From Erinaceus europaeus (taxonomy: Eukaryota; Chordata; Mammalia; Eulipotyphla; Erinaceidae), in NCBI RefSeq assembly GCF_950295315.1, contig NC_080180.1, forward strand, positions 64,117,411-64,181,410: 64,000 bases of DNA. Direction: 5' to 3'. This document shows positions 21,845 through 35,099 of the stretch, piece by piece. The first letter of the stretch is position 1. The number at the start of each line of letters is the position of its first letter. Position numbers and translations under genes: made by a program. The notes under the pieces are model-generated. The model did no database searches and had not been told where the DNA came from. It worked only from the letters and a program-made list of their open reading frames with translations.

Positions 21845-23995
21845 TAAGCACAAAAGTGGCATGTTGGCATAAGTCTTGGGTAGGTAGGAAATTTAATAAG
21901 GGGCCATCTGTTGTGGCAGACTTGCATGGCATGTATTATTTGGGTACTTGTGAAAAGTTTTTCATCTTTTTCTTTTTTAGGAAAATTGATGAAATCCTGA
22001 GAATTTGTGTCACTGAGTAAAAAGGGGAAAAAAGCTAGATAAAAAGGAAAGAAGAATGGCATAGTTATTAATATTTTAATGGGAAATGTGGACTTAAAAG
22101 GCCTTTTATTGCTTAGACGTTCTGTCACTTTAAAATAGCATGTTTCCTGCACCTTTTTTAACATAAGCTATCCTGTCTCATTTCAAAGCATATGTCTTCA
22201 ATTGGTGATGTCTTAACTCAGTGCACAGAAGTTTATCTTTTCAAGAGACCAAGCTCATAACCTGTGTCTGTACAAAGACAAGCGTGACCATGCGCCTGCT
22301 ATCATGGGGCCCACACATGGATTCTACTCTTCATTTTGATGTTACATACAATAAAGCATTTCAAAAAATAGGGCCAGATAAGCAGCCATCAGAAGCTGCT
22401 GCTTTCAGGAATGTCCCAGCAGATGTCAGTTACAGACCAGTCAGGGAATTTCAGGGCAAGAACATATTGAGGACATCGAAAAGACAGAAGGAAAGTGTCA
22501 TGGCTCAAACAGATTCGGCTCAGCTGGAAATGGAATCGGAAAGAGCTAAGGGATTCCAGGCCAAGCAGATAGCAATTTGGCAATGTTGCCCTCAGGGCCC
22601 TTGTCAGCCTTCTTAAGCTGCTCTCTGCTCTGGCTCTGTTAGGATTCAGTCAGTCTTAAGAAATACGACAGTCAGTCTTGGATCTTTATGCATCTTTCCT
22701 CTCTCAGCCTCAGCTATTAATCAGCCTTTAATTACAGTTTAGAAACAGGAGACCCGGCATGAAATAACATCTGCAACAGACCATCAGCAAGAAGAAAGTG
22801 ATTATGTCTGGAATTCTCTTTTTCTCTTATTTAGATGTTCACCTTATGTTGATCTCTACTATCTCCAAATTGGCTTGCTTCCGTATTTTCATATTTACCT
22901 ACTTTATTCCTGAATTAGTTTTAAAAATGCATGTAGGTTCTGTTCAAGGCTTTACTTTCTGGGGTGTCACATACAATCTTTTTTTTTAATCATTTATCAC
23001 CCAACTTAGCCTTCTTTGCATGCCACCACTTTCTTGAGCTACTACACCACCACACTCTAACAAACACTCCATGACTCCGCTCTGCTCTCTCTCCCTTACC
23101 TATGTTAAGCAATTTCCTGTATTTAAAAAAAACTCTGACGGTAAACCAGAAAAGACTGACTAGATTCAGAGTGTGAAAATATGAGTGAATTTTCTCCATG
23201 TTTCTATATTTTTATGTTGATTGGCAGTTATCTTAAAATAAAATATCACATCAGACATTAGAGCATTTGTAATTTTTAAGATTGGAAAAATAAGCATTCC
23301 TCTCTAGAAAGTAAAATTCTTGTAAAAAAAAAAAAAAAGACTGTTTAGATGTTCTTTTTGGTTAAGAAATTCCATAAAAACTCTTTTTTCCAATTCGGTG
23401 TCGACTGAATAAATTAATTATTACAGATACATAGTGAAGTATGTCAGAATAGTGGAGTGATAAATCAGGTCATTCTGGGTTCTGCTAGAACAATGCAAAG
23501 GAGAGATTTATTAATGGAAGCATAGGTATGATCCTGATACACTGTTGCCACAGAGTTACAGTTGTCATTTGTTTCAGAGAATGGCAGTATCTGTCAACTG
23601 CAAAAGAGAATGATTAGGAACCTACTTATCATAGACTATCGACAACAGACTAATAAAACAAAGCAGTGGCTAATAGTTCTCTGACAAGTGAAAAATGGCC
23701 TGAACTGATTGTGATACATTTAATTTTCATCTGATTGATGTTATTTTACTCACGTTTAAGAAAACGATATATTCTCTTCTTTAATATTCATATGTTTCAT
23801 TCACAGTTTTGATTAAGCTGAATTATTTCATTTTTATAATATTGTAAGAGAAATTAATTAAGTTTAAATCGTGGTATATAATTTTCAAACCTACATTTTA
23901 AATTATTTTAATATCTAATATTTTTTTCCTTTACACTTAGTTGATTATATATTACCAGTAAACTGGAATATCATTTACAGAAACACTGGCATTTA
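21845..23995. other. unique sequence with a possible conserved block at 22200-22800
   Basis: No repeat recognised. 22200-22800 is less AT-rich than its flanks and carries a 131-codon frame (22221-22616), whose product has no domain I recognise. The 3' part (CAGCTATTAATCAGCC, TTTAATTACAG) looks like a homeodomain-site-rich regulatory block. Evidence is compositional only. Confidence 0.4.
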
Positions 23996-23999
23996 TTCA

Positions 24000-24117
24000 A
24001 GTTCCTGATCCCCACCTTCAGAGGGGGTAACTTCACCAGTGGTGAAGCAATGCTGAAAGTCTCTCTCTGTCTCTATCCTCTTTTCCTCAGTTTCTCTCTG
24101 TCCCTATCCAAAATAAG
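24000..24117 (+). mobile_element. 5'-truncated SINE
   Basis: Starts in the region 3' of box B (CCTGATCCCCACCTTCAG), then CACCAGTGGTGAAGCAATGC, CT-rich tail and TCTCTCTGTCCCTATCC. The head is missing. Confidence 0.75.
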
Positions 24118-24119
24118 TT

Positions 24120-24780
24120 TAAAAGTAAAAAATTGTAATTTTGACTCACCATTTAATTTTTGTAAAGTATTAATGATAACCAGGGTTGTTTAATATGTTA
24201 TGTTATCAGGAAAAATAAGGTTTTAAAAAGCATTTGGTAATATAAATTTAAATTGTTCTTACATTAAGAAATAATGTAGCAAATTGAGCACATTTTAAAT
24301 GTGTCCACATGGAAAAGTGCGTAAATACAGGAGAGATGATTTTTCCAACAGATGTACTTGAAACTAGTCTGCAGTTGTTTACAGAAAATATGCTCAAGAA
24401 AGAAAATCGGGTGCGGGGAGTGCTGATGAGCAAATTCTGCTGACCAATTAGAATTTCTGGAACCACCTCCAAGAATAGTTATGGTACCAACCGTTTAGCC
24501 TGAAACACAAAGTTCTGATGAATGTTGATGGAAATGATCACGCTCTTTCTTTCAAGTTAATCGGGGAACACAGTTCCCTTAGTCAGCACTGCGGCGTGGC
24601 ATGCGCGTGATGGAATGTAGTGCTCTCTGCAAACACTCCCTGTCACTCAGAGTTGGTAGAGGGTGACAGGAAAGATAGATGTGCACCCCCTTGCGCCGTC
24701 CCAGTTTAATAGCAGGCTTGGTGATGAAGGACAGATCCTGCTGTTTACATATCGGTTCAGTTTGCAGAACTCTTCTTTAA
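24120..24780. other. unique sequence with a small CpG-retaining patch
   Basis: No gene seen. 24590-24612 (GCGGCGTGGCATGCGCGTGA) retains a cluster of CpGs unusual for this neighbourhood and is not part of a recognised repeat. Confidence 0.5.
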
Positions 24781-24784
24781 TTTT

Positions 24785-25000
24785 TTTTAATTGTCTTTAT
24801 GTATTTCTTGGATAGAGACAGCCAGAAATTGAGAGGGAAGGGGGTAATAGAGAGGAAGAGAGAGACACCTACAACACTGCTTCACCGCCTGCAAAGCTTT
24901 CCCCCTGCAGGTGGGGACTGGGGCTCCAACATAGGCACAAGCATTGTGACGTGTGTGCTCAACCTTGTGCACCACCACCCACCCCAGCCCCTGTTGGTAG
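24785..25000 (-). mobile_element. tRNA-derived SINE, minus orientation
   Basis: Has CTTGGATAGAGACAGCCAGA, AATTGAGAGGGAAGGGGG, ACTGCTTCACCGCCTGC, AAAGCTTTCCCCCTGCAGG, GGGGACTGGGGCTCC and the head ending CACCACCCACCCCAGCCCC. Confidence 0.88.
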
Positions 25001-25004
25001 ATCC

Positions 25005-25100
25005 CTCCTCCCTCTCTATCTCTCCGTCCCTCCTTTCCTCTCTCTTTCCCTCTCCCTCTCCCTCTCCCTCCTCCATTCATTTTCCTTGTTTTCTCTATCT
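25005..25100. repeat. CT-rich (CTCTCC)n tract
   Basis: Polypyrimidine stretch with CTCTCC hexamers at 25041-25072, adjoining the head end of the SINE at 24785-25000. Possibly the tail of a second, forward-orientation SINE. Confidence 0.8.
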
Positions 25101-25104
25101 CTAC

Positions 25105-27375
25105 CTATAAGGAATCTTATGATCAGAAGTGGTAAGCAGAATATCCACAATGACTATTTTAAATAAAAACATATCCTTTCAGCTTATAATCTTTAGAAAT
25201 GCAGGACTGAACTTATGGTTTAATACCTGCATCAAACACAGGTATCAAACACAGTGCTAGTTATTGTCTTCTGTTGTAAATATTATAAAGTAACCGGAAG
25301 GTTTAAAGGTGTGAAATTAGATATCGGAGTCTTGAGTAGACTCTTCTATGCCACTTGTTCCGTGCTCTGTGACTCTCAGTTTGGATTCAGCACTTTTTTG
25401 TCCAAATTGAGTTTTTCATTGATTAAAATGAAAAATAATGTCTGCCTCGCCTATTCCCTGCAACTTTACTGAGAAATGTCCACAGGCTTATCATAATTTG
25501 AAAAACCAGGAGTACACAGCATAGTGATTGTTATTATTATTGTCTGAATTCTAGGGGTAAACCAATGAAATTGCAGAGATTTTCTCCGATTTACCAAGTA
25601 ACAAAAATATTTTAGACTAGAATTGAGAGCAGTATGTTTTGTCAAAGTTCAAACCTTTTCTTCTTAGAATACTTTTTTCATAATTTCTTTGAAATGAGAT
25701 GATAAGAGAAAGTCACTGCTTTCTTTTCGACTCCAAAGGGGTGTAAGCTCCATCTCTTCATTCTCATAACATCTCCTTCACAACAGTCTGAACTTTTTAG
25801 ATACTGTTCATCCTGAGTAACGACCCAGCACTATGCAGTCATAAATTGTCATTTGCATACGTTATCCCCAAGGGCTTCCATCATTTAACATCTTTTTGGA
25901 AAGATTTATATGTAATCTCAGCATTACATATTTGCTACTAGCTGAAGAATGCCCTGCGAGTTCTCTCAGCTCAATAATTATTTGATTTTTCTAACATGTT
26001 TCCTTGAATGAAAACATTTATTATAGTGAATATGTAGGAAATTCTGTAATGTAATCTTTTCTCTATTTATTAATTACCATCTCCTCCAGGCACTACCGGT
26101 TCTGCAGGATATTTTTTTGGAATTGCATTCTTTTTAGTGATACCTTCAAGGCCACATTGCTGTGGAATAATAATACTCATGCATGATCACAAACCAAGAA
26201 ATTTTATTTTTATTTATTTTTTGTTACCTATATCCCCCCCCTTGGCTTAACATTTATATTGTAGCGTGAGAATGAACATTAATAGCTGTAGAAAGTGGTC
26301 TAGACTCAAGAGAACTTGTTTGACAATGGCTAGCATAAAAACAAAATAGCGGGAATATTTTTTTCTATGGAAATTGGCAAAGACTACAGGAAAAAAAAAT
26401 AAGAGGCTCCTCTTCTTTCTGAGAGCCGGCTGTTAAACATTAGCTGGCACGCCAGTTCACACAAATACGTTTAACTCCTGTTGCCCTGACTTGCATGGGA
26501 AGATAGGGGTGTGTGTGGGGGGAGACATCTCTTCAGTAACTAGATAATGATGCTAACCCAGAGCTGCTTGCATAATGAGCCCTCTAGACTGGTCCTTGTG
26601 CCTTTCCTTGTCTTCATCTTATCTGTCGGGGTGTTACAGTGTTACTGAACAACACCAACCCAAGTGTCTGTTATTCTTTGAAAATATGTAGAAGCTAATC
26701 TAGGCAAAATGTAACTATAAAATGTAAATATATTTATATAAAATCTGCTTGTGTAATAAAATATTTCAGTTAAAGTTGACCTTAATAGCTTCGAATCCAT
26801 TTAGAGTGCATTTTTAAATGTCCACGATAAAATTCAGAGTTGTGAAGAGCAAAAAAATTCACAATATTGATAGTCTTACAGTATAAAAATCTTTTAAACC
26901 TTTACCTTTTAACTTTCAGTGAAAAGAAGGAATGGAGATCATTTTGAAAAACAACAATAGCATATAAAATTAACCTATAAATTCATTTTAGTGCCAATTA
27001 AATCATACAAATTTATCATTCTCTCCTGAGAATAGACTAAAAGTAAGGTTTTCATAAAATAGGAAAATTTGGACTTTCTTCTTGTTGGAAAAAGATAAAG
27101 TGATATGTTTTTAGTATTTATGGTCTCATTCAGTTAATGTATGTTTATTAAAGACACAGCATGTGTTCTTACTGTATGCCAGGTTCTGGGATATATGAGT
27201 AAAAAAAAAATGAACTCTCAACCCTACCCCCAGTTACATCCAACTATCATTTACCTGTTTCAGGCTTATTACTTCACAAGTGACAGTAGTCAGTAAGGAA
27301 GACTCAGGGAGGACTCAGTAAAGTCTTGTTTGAAGATAATTTGAATTTTCCTTTGGTATGTAATGGATAACTGTT
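25105..27375. other. unique AT-rich sequence, no gene seen
   Basis: About 2.3 kb. No repeat family or coding domain recognised. Confidence 0.6.
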
Positions 27376-27379
27376 TTCT

Positions 27380-27555
27380 TTCAACTTATTTATTTGTTTG
27401 TTTTTGTAGATAGAGATAAAGAAAATAGAGAGACAAGAGAGAGAAAGAGACCACAGCACCAGCACTGAAGCTTCTTCTTTCTAAGCTGTGGGTTAAAGCC
27501 TGGGTCTTGCACAGGGTAAAGAAATATACTGTCTATGTGAAGCATTCTGTCAGCC
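27380..27555 (-). mobile_element. Old SINE, minus orientation
   Basis: Has TTTTTGTAGATAGAGATAAAG, GA-rich block, CCACAGCACCAGCACTGAAG, GGGTTAAAGCCTGGGTCTTG and GTGAAGCATTCTGTCAGCC, a typical old reversed SINE layout. Confidence 0.65.
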
Positions 27556-27559
27556 TGAA

Positions 27560-30280
27560 TATCTTTTCAGCTTGCCTCTCATATTGTAAAAATCTCTTGT
27601 AGACTTTTTTTTTAATTATTTCTTTTAGTCTCTTAGATTATTTTAAATCTTCCACACTTTATCAAGGTCTCACAGTTGATAATTGTAGTTTAATCTCATA
27701 AAATCTGAGGATAAGATAACTTGCTTTGGAGTGTCTCATCTGTGTATGAGGTCTGATTTTTATGCCACTGTGTATTAATACAAATACTTAAAATGGCTTT
27801 CAATTTTTTTGTCCTCTTTAATGAAAATATTCTTCCCCGATGAGTTGTTTTTTATTTGTTTGTTTGGTTTTTAGTTGTGAGACAAGCCTATTTAGAAAAT
27901 ATATGATCAATTTTAAGGTTTGCTCATGGGGACAAGTTTTCCTGTCGCTCTCATGCATATATGTACAGAGACTTCTGGCACTGAATAAGCAGCGAAAACT
28001 TGCCATAACTATTGCCAAACAAATGTTAAAAAAAAAAAGAAGCTTCCTGGAAACAAGGATTTCTTTCACAAAGTTGGCAGCTGAGTTGCACACAGAATGA
28101 GGTGGCCATTATAGCAGGAGAGCTGGGAATAAACTTCATCTCAAGACTGCCCTTCCACTTAGATGACACAGAATGGAAAGAGTTTGAGAACAAGTGGAAG
28201 GAGCAGTGAATTTTCAGGGGTTGTGTATGAGGATAGGGAAAAGGACATTTTAAAAAAATATTTATAAGCCATGCATGATTAGTTTAATTACGGGGTAAGT
28301 GGATGACAGAATATATTTTGCTTGACACAAAGATTTTATATAGCACTTGCCATGTTGAGCTAAAGACGACATAGCTGAAAGGTTCTTTGCAGGGTTTGCG
28401 CTGTGGTTATTCACAGTCTGCTTGGTGTTGAATCTGAGAGCTGGGCAAGCGCTGCACAAATGGATGCATCGGTCTGCTCTCAGCTTGAAGTGTTAACGGA
28501 AGACACTTCAAACTTTACTTCCCTTGGTAAGCCATCCAGAACTACTCACTTGCAAACACTCTCCATTCTGAATAAAAGCCAGCATGTAATCGATATTCTA
28601 AACTATTCTGGCAGAGTCTAACAGCAGTGTTCTCGAAAACTTTTTGTTTCCATATTTGAGGACAGATAATCTGCGGCGTTTTTGATCGACACATTTCTGA
28701 AGGAATTAGGAGCTGAGCTGTACTAAAAGCATTGCGTAGTAATAACACGAAGCAAAACAACCTCAAATGACCAGACAGCCCACTATCAAGCATAAGTGGC
28801 TATCATGTAATCTGTACTACTTGAGAAAATCAAAACTATATAAAATGTTGTGGGAGCTTTTAAAAAAGTGTAGATGGAATTAGATTTAATGTTTATATGT
28901 AGTCAAGTATGAATACTTTCCTTAAAAAATACTATCCAGAATCATGAAACTCAATTTATGTTGAAGTAGTTCAACTGAGAAGTGACTTACATTTATGGCA
29001 GGAAGGAAAAAACAGTGATATTACCCTCATCTTAACCCTAGCTAATAAATTTAAATGACTCACAGAAACAGACTACCAGAACACACAGAAGAAGGAGAAG
29101 GAGAAAAAGAAAGGAAGTTACCTCTTCATTCATTCTCTAAGAAATAGTTTATTGGATGTTGTTGGCAATTACTGTTGTATGCATATTCTGGGAAATAAAA
29201 TTTTCTCTTAACAAAAAACACTACCTGCATCTTGAGGGCTGAGTTGGAAGGAACTGAGCTGTCCAGTGTTGGAGTAGCTGCTAAAAGCAACAAGCCAAGT
29301 GGAAGTAACAGCCAAACAAGATGATAAATTCAAAACAGCTCCTCCAGCTGCCTTTTCTCTGTGGAGCATGGAGCAAAGTCCTGAGCAGATATGGAGAAGG
29401 TCTCCCTGATGATGGAGCCCCAGAAACAGAAAGCTCCTCCTGTTTTAGAGATGGGGGCAAGGAGTGGCAAAGGACTAGGAGGGGAACAAACACTCTGAGT
29501 TAAAGAAGTCTTCAGAATTCTTCATTCATCATAGTAGAAGGCCTCTGCTGAGGCACAGAGGAAGACACTGGCCACAGGCTTCTAGCAAGAAGCCTGGAGT
29601 AGAGGCAGCCAGGTCTGGAAGATGGGCAGCTGGGACACTTGCTGAGTTGGGAGGGCCTGAGTCTTCACAGCTGCTGGGAGAGTGCCAGGCTCTGGCAGGA
29701 CAGGGCAGGGCAGGACCCCATGTCCAAGTGCAGAGGGCACTTCCTCCCCGTGAGGGTTGACCCATAATCTTTGTAATTGCCCAGAGCAGAACCTGAAACT
29801 GCTCACTGAAACAAGGAATCAGGGAGACAATGCGTTGGAAACATTCACATTAGGATTTTAACCTGGAGCCAGGCTTATCCAAGAGATTCAAAGTAATTTT
29901 TTGGAAGAAACATAGAGTGTTTTTGATTTTTATTAACATTTCTTACGGAGATTTAGAGAATGTGCTAAGGGCCTTGTGTATGCATTTTACCACTTGATTC
30001 CACTCAATGACCTTTAAAACCCAATGTTAAACTTCTGTACTATTTTCTTCGAGAGAAGGATAGGGCAAGACACCACAGCAGGTCTGCATCAAACTTGCAG
30101 CTCCCCCTAGGCCTGGTCTTTGGGCTCATATCTCTGGTTTAAGATAGTCCTGGGCAGGGCTTGCAGCTGGGACCTTTGTGGCCTCAGGTATGAAAGCCTT
30201 TCTGAAGAACCATTATGCTCCCTCCCCAGCAGCCGCCCCCACCAAATATTTTAATTCCATAGGTTTATTTCAGTTTATTT
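27560..30280. other. unique sequence with possible conserved block (28380-28790) and GC-rich patch (29280-29800)
   Basis: No repeat recognised. 28380-28790 retains isolated CpGs and AT-rich binding-site-like motifs (TGTAATCGATATTC, GATAATCTGCGGCG). 29280-29800 is GC-richer, with two opposing short frames and no domain; it could be a non-coding exon, but no splice signals can be assigned. Confidence 0.4.
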
Positions 30281-30284
30281 ATTC

Positions 30285-30545
30285 ATTTATTTGTCATAAG
30301 GATTCTCAGTGTCTGCATGACTTTTTCTTTCTCAGTGTCATGTTTTATTTTCTTTCCTCTAGACAAAGGGTGAGAAAGAGACAGGGGAGGCAGAGGGAGA
30401 AGGAGAAGTAGCATAGCAAACTCCACTACTTGTGAAGCCCCCTTCTTCTTCCCCCTAACACATAGGCATCCCATATAGGATGACCTGAGGCTTGAACCTT
30501 AGTCCTTGCACATGATCAGGTATGAGCTCTACTGGGTGACCCATT
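30285..30545 (-). mobile_element. Old SINE, minus orientation
   Basis: GA-rich block (AGACAGGGGAGGCAGAGGG), CACTACTTGTGAAGCCCCC, GCTTGAACCTTAGTCCTTGC and ATCAGGTATGAGCTC, consistent with a diverged reversed SINE. Confidence 0.65.
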
Positions 30546-33500
30546 AATTATTGAAAAAAATGTTTAATTATACTTTATCAAAGTTAAGTGGTACAAATAT
30601 TCTCAGGCAAATTTAATGGGGAAAAGTAATGTGGATCAGTATAATGTAAAAAAGTTTGTGAGTCTTTGTGAGCTTAACTCAGTAATGGATTGATGTCAGA
30701 TGACATGTGAATACCAATGTACTAACAAAATGGGAAGCCTGTGACTGGCTTTTTGAATCAGTCAGCCAAAAAGTATTCTCTCAATGAACTTTCAGAGTCA
30801 GTAATAACTTGCACTAATTGCACTTACTGTTGAGTCGCTTCACATTATCGCTATTTGATTAACTTTCTTAACTGTTGTTGATAATTGAGACTGTCACAGA
30901 AATGGGTGTAGTTGGTTGAGAGAGTAGAGAGGAGTGTGAGGAAACAGCAAGTGATGTCCTATGGGACAGTAGGAACCTGCAAGCTCGAGGTACTGTATTG
31001 ATCTGGGGGAGAGGGACATTTAATAATGAAAACATTGAAATGTATCTGGGAATCAAGGAGAAGCTCTGACAGTTATCTTAAGAAGGTAAAGTAATGAAGT
31101 GAAAGCTATATAGATTGGAATAAAGTTGACATATCTGAAACCCACCTTGTCAATGTATAATTCATTGGCTTCTAGTGTATTCATAGATTTGTGCAACCAC
31201 CACCGCTGCTTAATTTTAGAAAAGAGTCATCGCCATGAAGGAGATATTTTAGGGAAATTAATCTGTCAGCAGAAGGCTTGGGTGGAGGAAATTACAGCAG
31301 GAATATTAAAGATGACAGCAACCCAGTTTGAGTGGGTCCTGACATGAAGGCTCAGACACTGCAAGGAAGGGCAGGAGTTCCGGCTTCAGCACTAAATCAC
31401 CTTTGGGACTGACACAGTGACTAGACGCCCCCTCAGTACTTCACCCTGGTTTCTCTGTTTACTTAGTGCAAGTCCTCACTCCACTTTGCTGCCTCTTTCT
31501 TCAAACTGCAAGATGAGAGCTAGAAATAGATGCAGAGTATAGATCTTACCTCCAATATACAGAGGTAAAGCATCTTAGTTATATCAAAACAACAACAGAT
31601 CAGGGTGAAGGATGAATTACATCCCGTCACTGTAGCTGAGGCTTGTGGTGGCGGCAGCTCCGTCGGCAATGCCACCGTGAACGAAAATGACAGAATTCAC
31701 CATGTCTCCGTGACCAGGTGAGGAAAGGAGCAGATTCTGGAGGAAGATGCTGAAGTTATCACTCAGATGAAGGAGCAAACCTTAGTCCTGTGCGTGCCAG
31801 GTGCACAAAGCATTGAGAAATGAGTGCACACACAAATATGGGAGAAGAGGAAGGTTCTGCTACCTATGACAATTCTGCTTGCATTCACAAAACTTTTCTT
31901 GAAGAGGATTGTGCTGGCAAGTAAGGATCTGAGGGATTACAATAGGCTTTGATCACTCTATTTGGTATTTTTCTAATAACTAGAATGTTGCAGAAGAAGT
32001 GCTAGTAGTTTAGGAAGCATAAAGTTAGTTCTGACGTTTAAGGAGAATGATTCTAAGTTAGAAGAGAGGATACAGTCATAATGGTAGAGAAAACAGACAA
32101 GAAATCGCTGTCTGAAAGTTGCATACATGCCATTCATTGTCATAGGTATGCTAAAGGTGTATCAGCATTAGCCAATGATAGTCACTTCATTGGGAATTCT
32201 GGGTAGGGATTTGGAGCAATTAGTAACATTTCATATGTTACTCAGAGAAAACTTAAGAATTTGACTAGAAGCTTCCCAGAAGTAATTTGAAAGTATAACA
32301 TCCCAGCATCTTCAAAGTAGTGTTTTAAACATGGTTTTGCTTTAAATGCATAAAATGTAACCACATTAATTTAAAATATATATATAGAGAGAGGGTTTTG
32401 CAATCTGTAGGTGTTGCCAGGAGAAAGTGTTACAAAAGTGGACTGCCAAGGAGGTTTAACATTAATTGCAACTGCTACCTAATTCCTTAGCAGAAATGAG
32501 AAAATGGAAAGACCTATCTGGCAGTGAATTTCCTAACATTATGGTTGGTACAAAGCAACAACTCAGAAAATATTTATAAATTGAACTTAATAGGATGAAT
32601 TGATATAAGATCGCATATGAATGTCAATGAACCACAGAAGGAGTCTAAAGAATATAACTGCCCTCTAAAATTATCTTCCAAAAAAAAAAAAAAAACATAC
32701 TGTCTCTCTGAATGTAATTCCAAAGCCACAAAAAATTCTGTGGCAATTAAAATATACTAAAATTCTACTTAGTGTTCAATAGTTTCATATGACTTCTATT
32801 TAGTTCATTTAATAAAAATGAAAATAGAAATGTCTGTTGCTTTGATCACTCTTTGCAAAATATTTAGCTAGTTTTTTTTTTTTTGAGTCCTCAATTTACT
32901 TGGAGCATTTAAGAGAAAATAATGCCCATGTTCAATTGCTTTGGAAACTATGTTATTAAAATTTAGTCTTATTAAATTTGTGTTTACAAGTGTTACTATT
33001 TATGTCAAATTTGCTTGTTTCCTTAGCACTTCTTCATCTAAGTAAGAAACAAACTGCTTATTTTATCCTCTGATTTTAATTTTTATCTATGTAGTGCCAA
33101 AACATAAAAACTTAACACTGTTAAATCGATGTCGGCTGCTTCCAAATGAAAAATCTGCACATTACAGGGCAATGTGGTACGTTCTTCGTTGAGAATATGA
33201 GGGAGGAGGGTAGGTGGGGCAGAAAGGTGTTAGTCTGGATCTGACTAAGCAGATTGACCCTGTAAGGACAAGCATCTAATCCTGCTCTGCACAATGCTAT
33301 CAGCCAGATCTGCTTTGGGACACAGTTTTTAACACCAGGATGTCTTGAGGGAGTGCTATTAAAGGATGATACAAAGACCCCTGTACTAACTGTGCTTAGT
33401 TTCTGAACACTTTGGGATGGTGCAGGCTCACTTGCTTTTCCATCAGTGACTTCTCTCCGCAGAGGCTGCTCTAAAAGGAGAGACTCTTGGAGACTGCCTC

Positions 33501-35050
33501 CTTTCCAACTGCAGGATAGCTCCTAATTTAGCAAACACATAGCTTGGTCTTTAAGTTCCTTTGAAGGGGGAAATTTGGAAGATGGGACAGAGTAATTCTT
33601 TCCCCAGTGGTTTTACTTCTGGTATAAAGGGGTCTTGAATTAAGTATGTAAATCCACATCTTGTATTCAGATGCACGATGGAAGAATGAATGATTGACCA
33701 CCCTGACTCAGCGGTGATGGTCCCCACATAAGTGACTCTGCTGAGCATCCCAGGCGGCGGGCTTGCTTTTTAGAGACGGTGCCTTATAGTGTGACTGCTC
33801 TCAGCAGCCCCAGGTGATCCAATAGTCTGTTCCGGATTGTGCAATGATAGCGTTCTCCCAAAGTCAGACTTCATGATAAGCTAGAATTACACATCTTCTG
33901 TGCAATAGCATTCCTTCAGAAGCCCCCAGTGGAAAAAAAAAAGAAGAAAAAAAAATAGCTTTAATCAGCTATGTTGGTTCCAACTTTTTTTTTTTAAGGC
34001 AAAAGGCCAAGAGAGCCTTATGAGATTATTATGTATCCATCTCAAAAAGCTTCAGAAATGCACTGCTCTTACATATAAAAGAGGCATTTTGGTTGCACTT
34101 TGGAATCAAGGCGTTAAAATGTACAGCTTGTATGACTTCAGTTTAATGGGCTGTCAGCTGCCCAGGCAGCTGAGTACAAAGCTAGAAATGCCTTTAATCT
34201 TCAAAGAAAAAAAAAAGTAAAGGGAATAAATTCAGTGATTAGCTTGAAGGTAAAAACAAGTGAAAGGTGAAAGCAAACAGAATTAGAGTTACTTAGTTTT
34301 ATTATTATTATAAGTGTAGAACTACGTTATCAATGTATAGTAAATTACACGCCTATATAAAATACCATTTTCTAGAGAGGAATTCTATAATAAGGTATAA
34401 CTCATTTATGCTGATTTATACTTTTAAGAATTTAATTGAAGTACCTGTTATTGTTTAAAAAATTCCACTTTTATAATTTGTAGAATTTTGGCATAGTTTT
34501 AATATCCATAAAGCTAATAATAACTGTACTAGACATTACTCCAAATAGTCTTGTGGTAGAGTGTTCATTTCTCATTTTTAGAAGATCCTTAAAAAGATCA
34601 TTAGGCATTTACTACTCAGTTCAAAGAGTATCTGACTTGTGAAAATTTTACTAATTCCTAGTTAAATATTCCTTTAGATTCTAAATGCAAGCTTTGGATT
34701 ACCTTAACGCACTTGAAAGAAAACTAATTTTCTTCTAAAAATTATCAATTCTGTTGCTAATTCTTTTCTATATTTCTACACAAAATTCAACAGTTCTGAA
34801 TTTTATTAGGTTTTTATCCTGAACTATGAATACCACTCTTTGTAACTTAAGTGTAAAATAGCCTTTTGGGAGATATATCTGATAATTTTAGAGGGCTGCT
34901 GCATTTTTCAGACACATTTTTATTCCTAGATTTGATATGTTCCAATATGTTTATATAACATGTCTTGATTGATCAGTAGATAGCCTGATTTTATCAAGGT
35001 AAACTTTAGCTGTTCTGATCTTGGCTATAGTAGATTGTAGTGTGTGCGTT
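30546..35050. other. long unique AT-rich stretch, no gene seen
   Basis: About 4.5 kb, the longest repeat-poor interval in the window. It holds a GC-rich, CpG-retaining patch at 31625-31700 and a conserved-looking block at 33960-34210 with a paired E-box palindrome. Poly-A and poly-T runs occur at 32681-32695 and 32872-32884. No coding domain recognised. Confidence 0.55.
34155..34172. promoter_or_regulatory. paired E-box palindrome, candidate bHLH site
   Basis: Two CAGCTG E-boxes in an 18-nt inverted repeat with 8-nt arms and a 2-nt centre (CAGCTGCC-CA-GGCAGCTG). E-boxes bind bHLH dimers. Function here is inferred from the symmetry and the repeat-free context only. Confidence 0.35.
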
Positions 35051-35053
35051 TGG

Positions 35054-35057
35054 CACA

Positions 35058-35096
<39 letters not shown>
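35054..35096. repeat. (CA)n microsatellite
   Basis: CA run with one TA interruption near 35064. Confidence 0.95.
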
Positions 35097-35098
<2 letters not shown>

Positions 35099-35099
35099 T

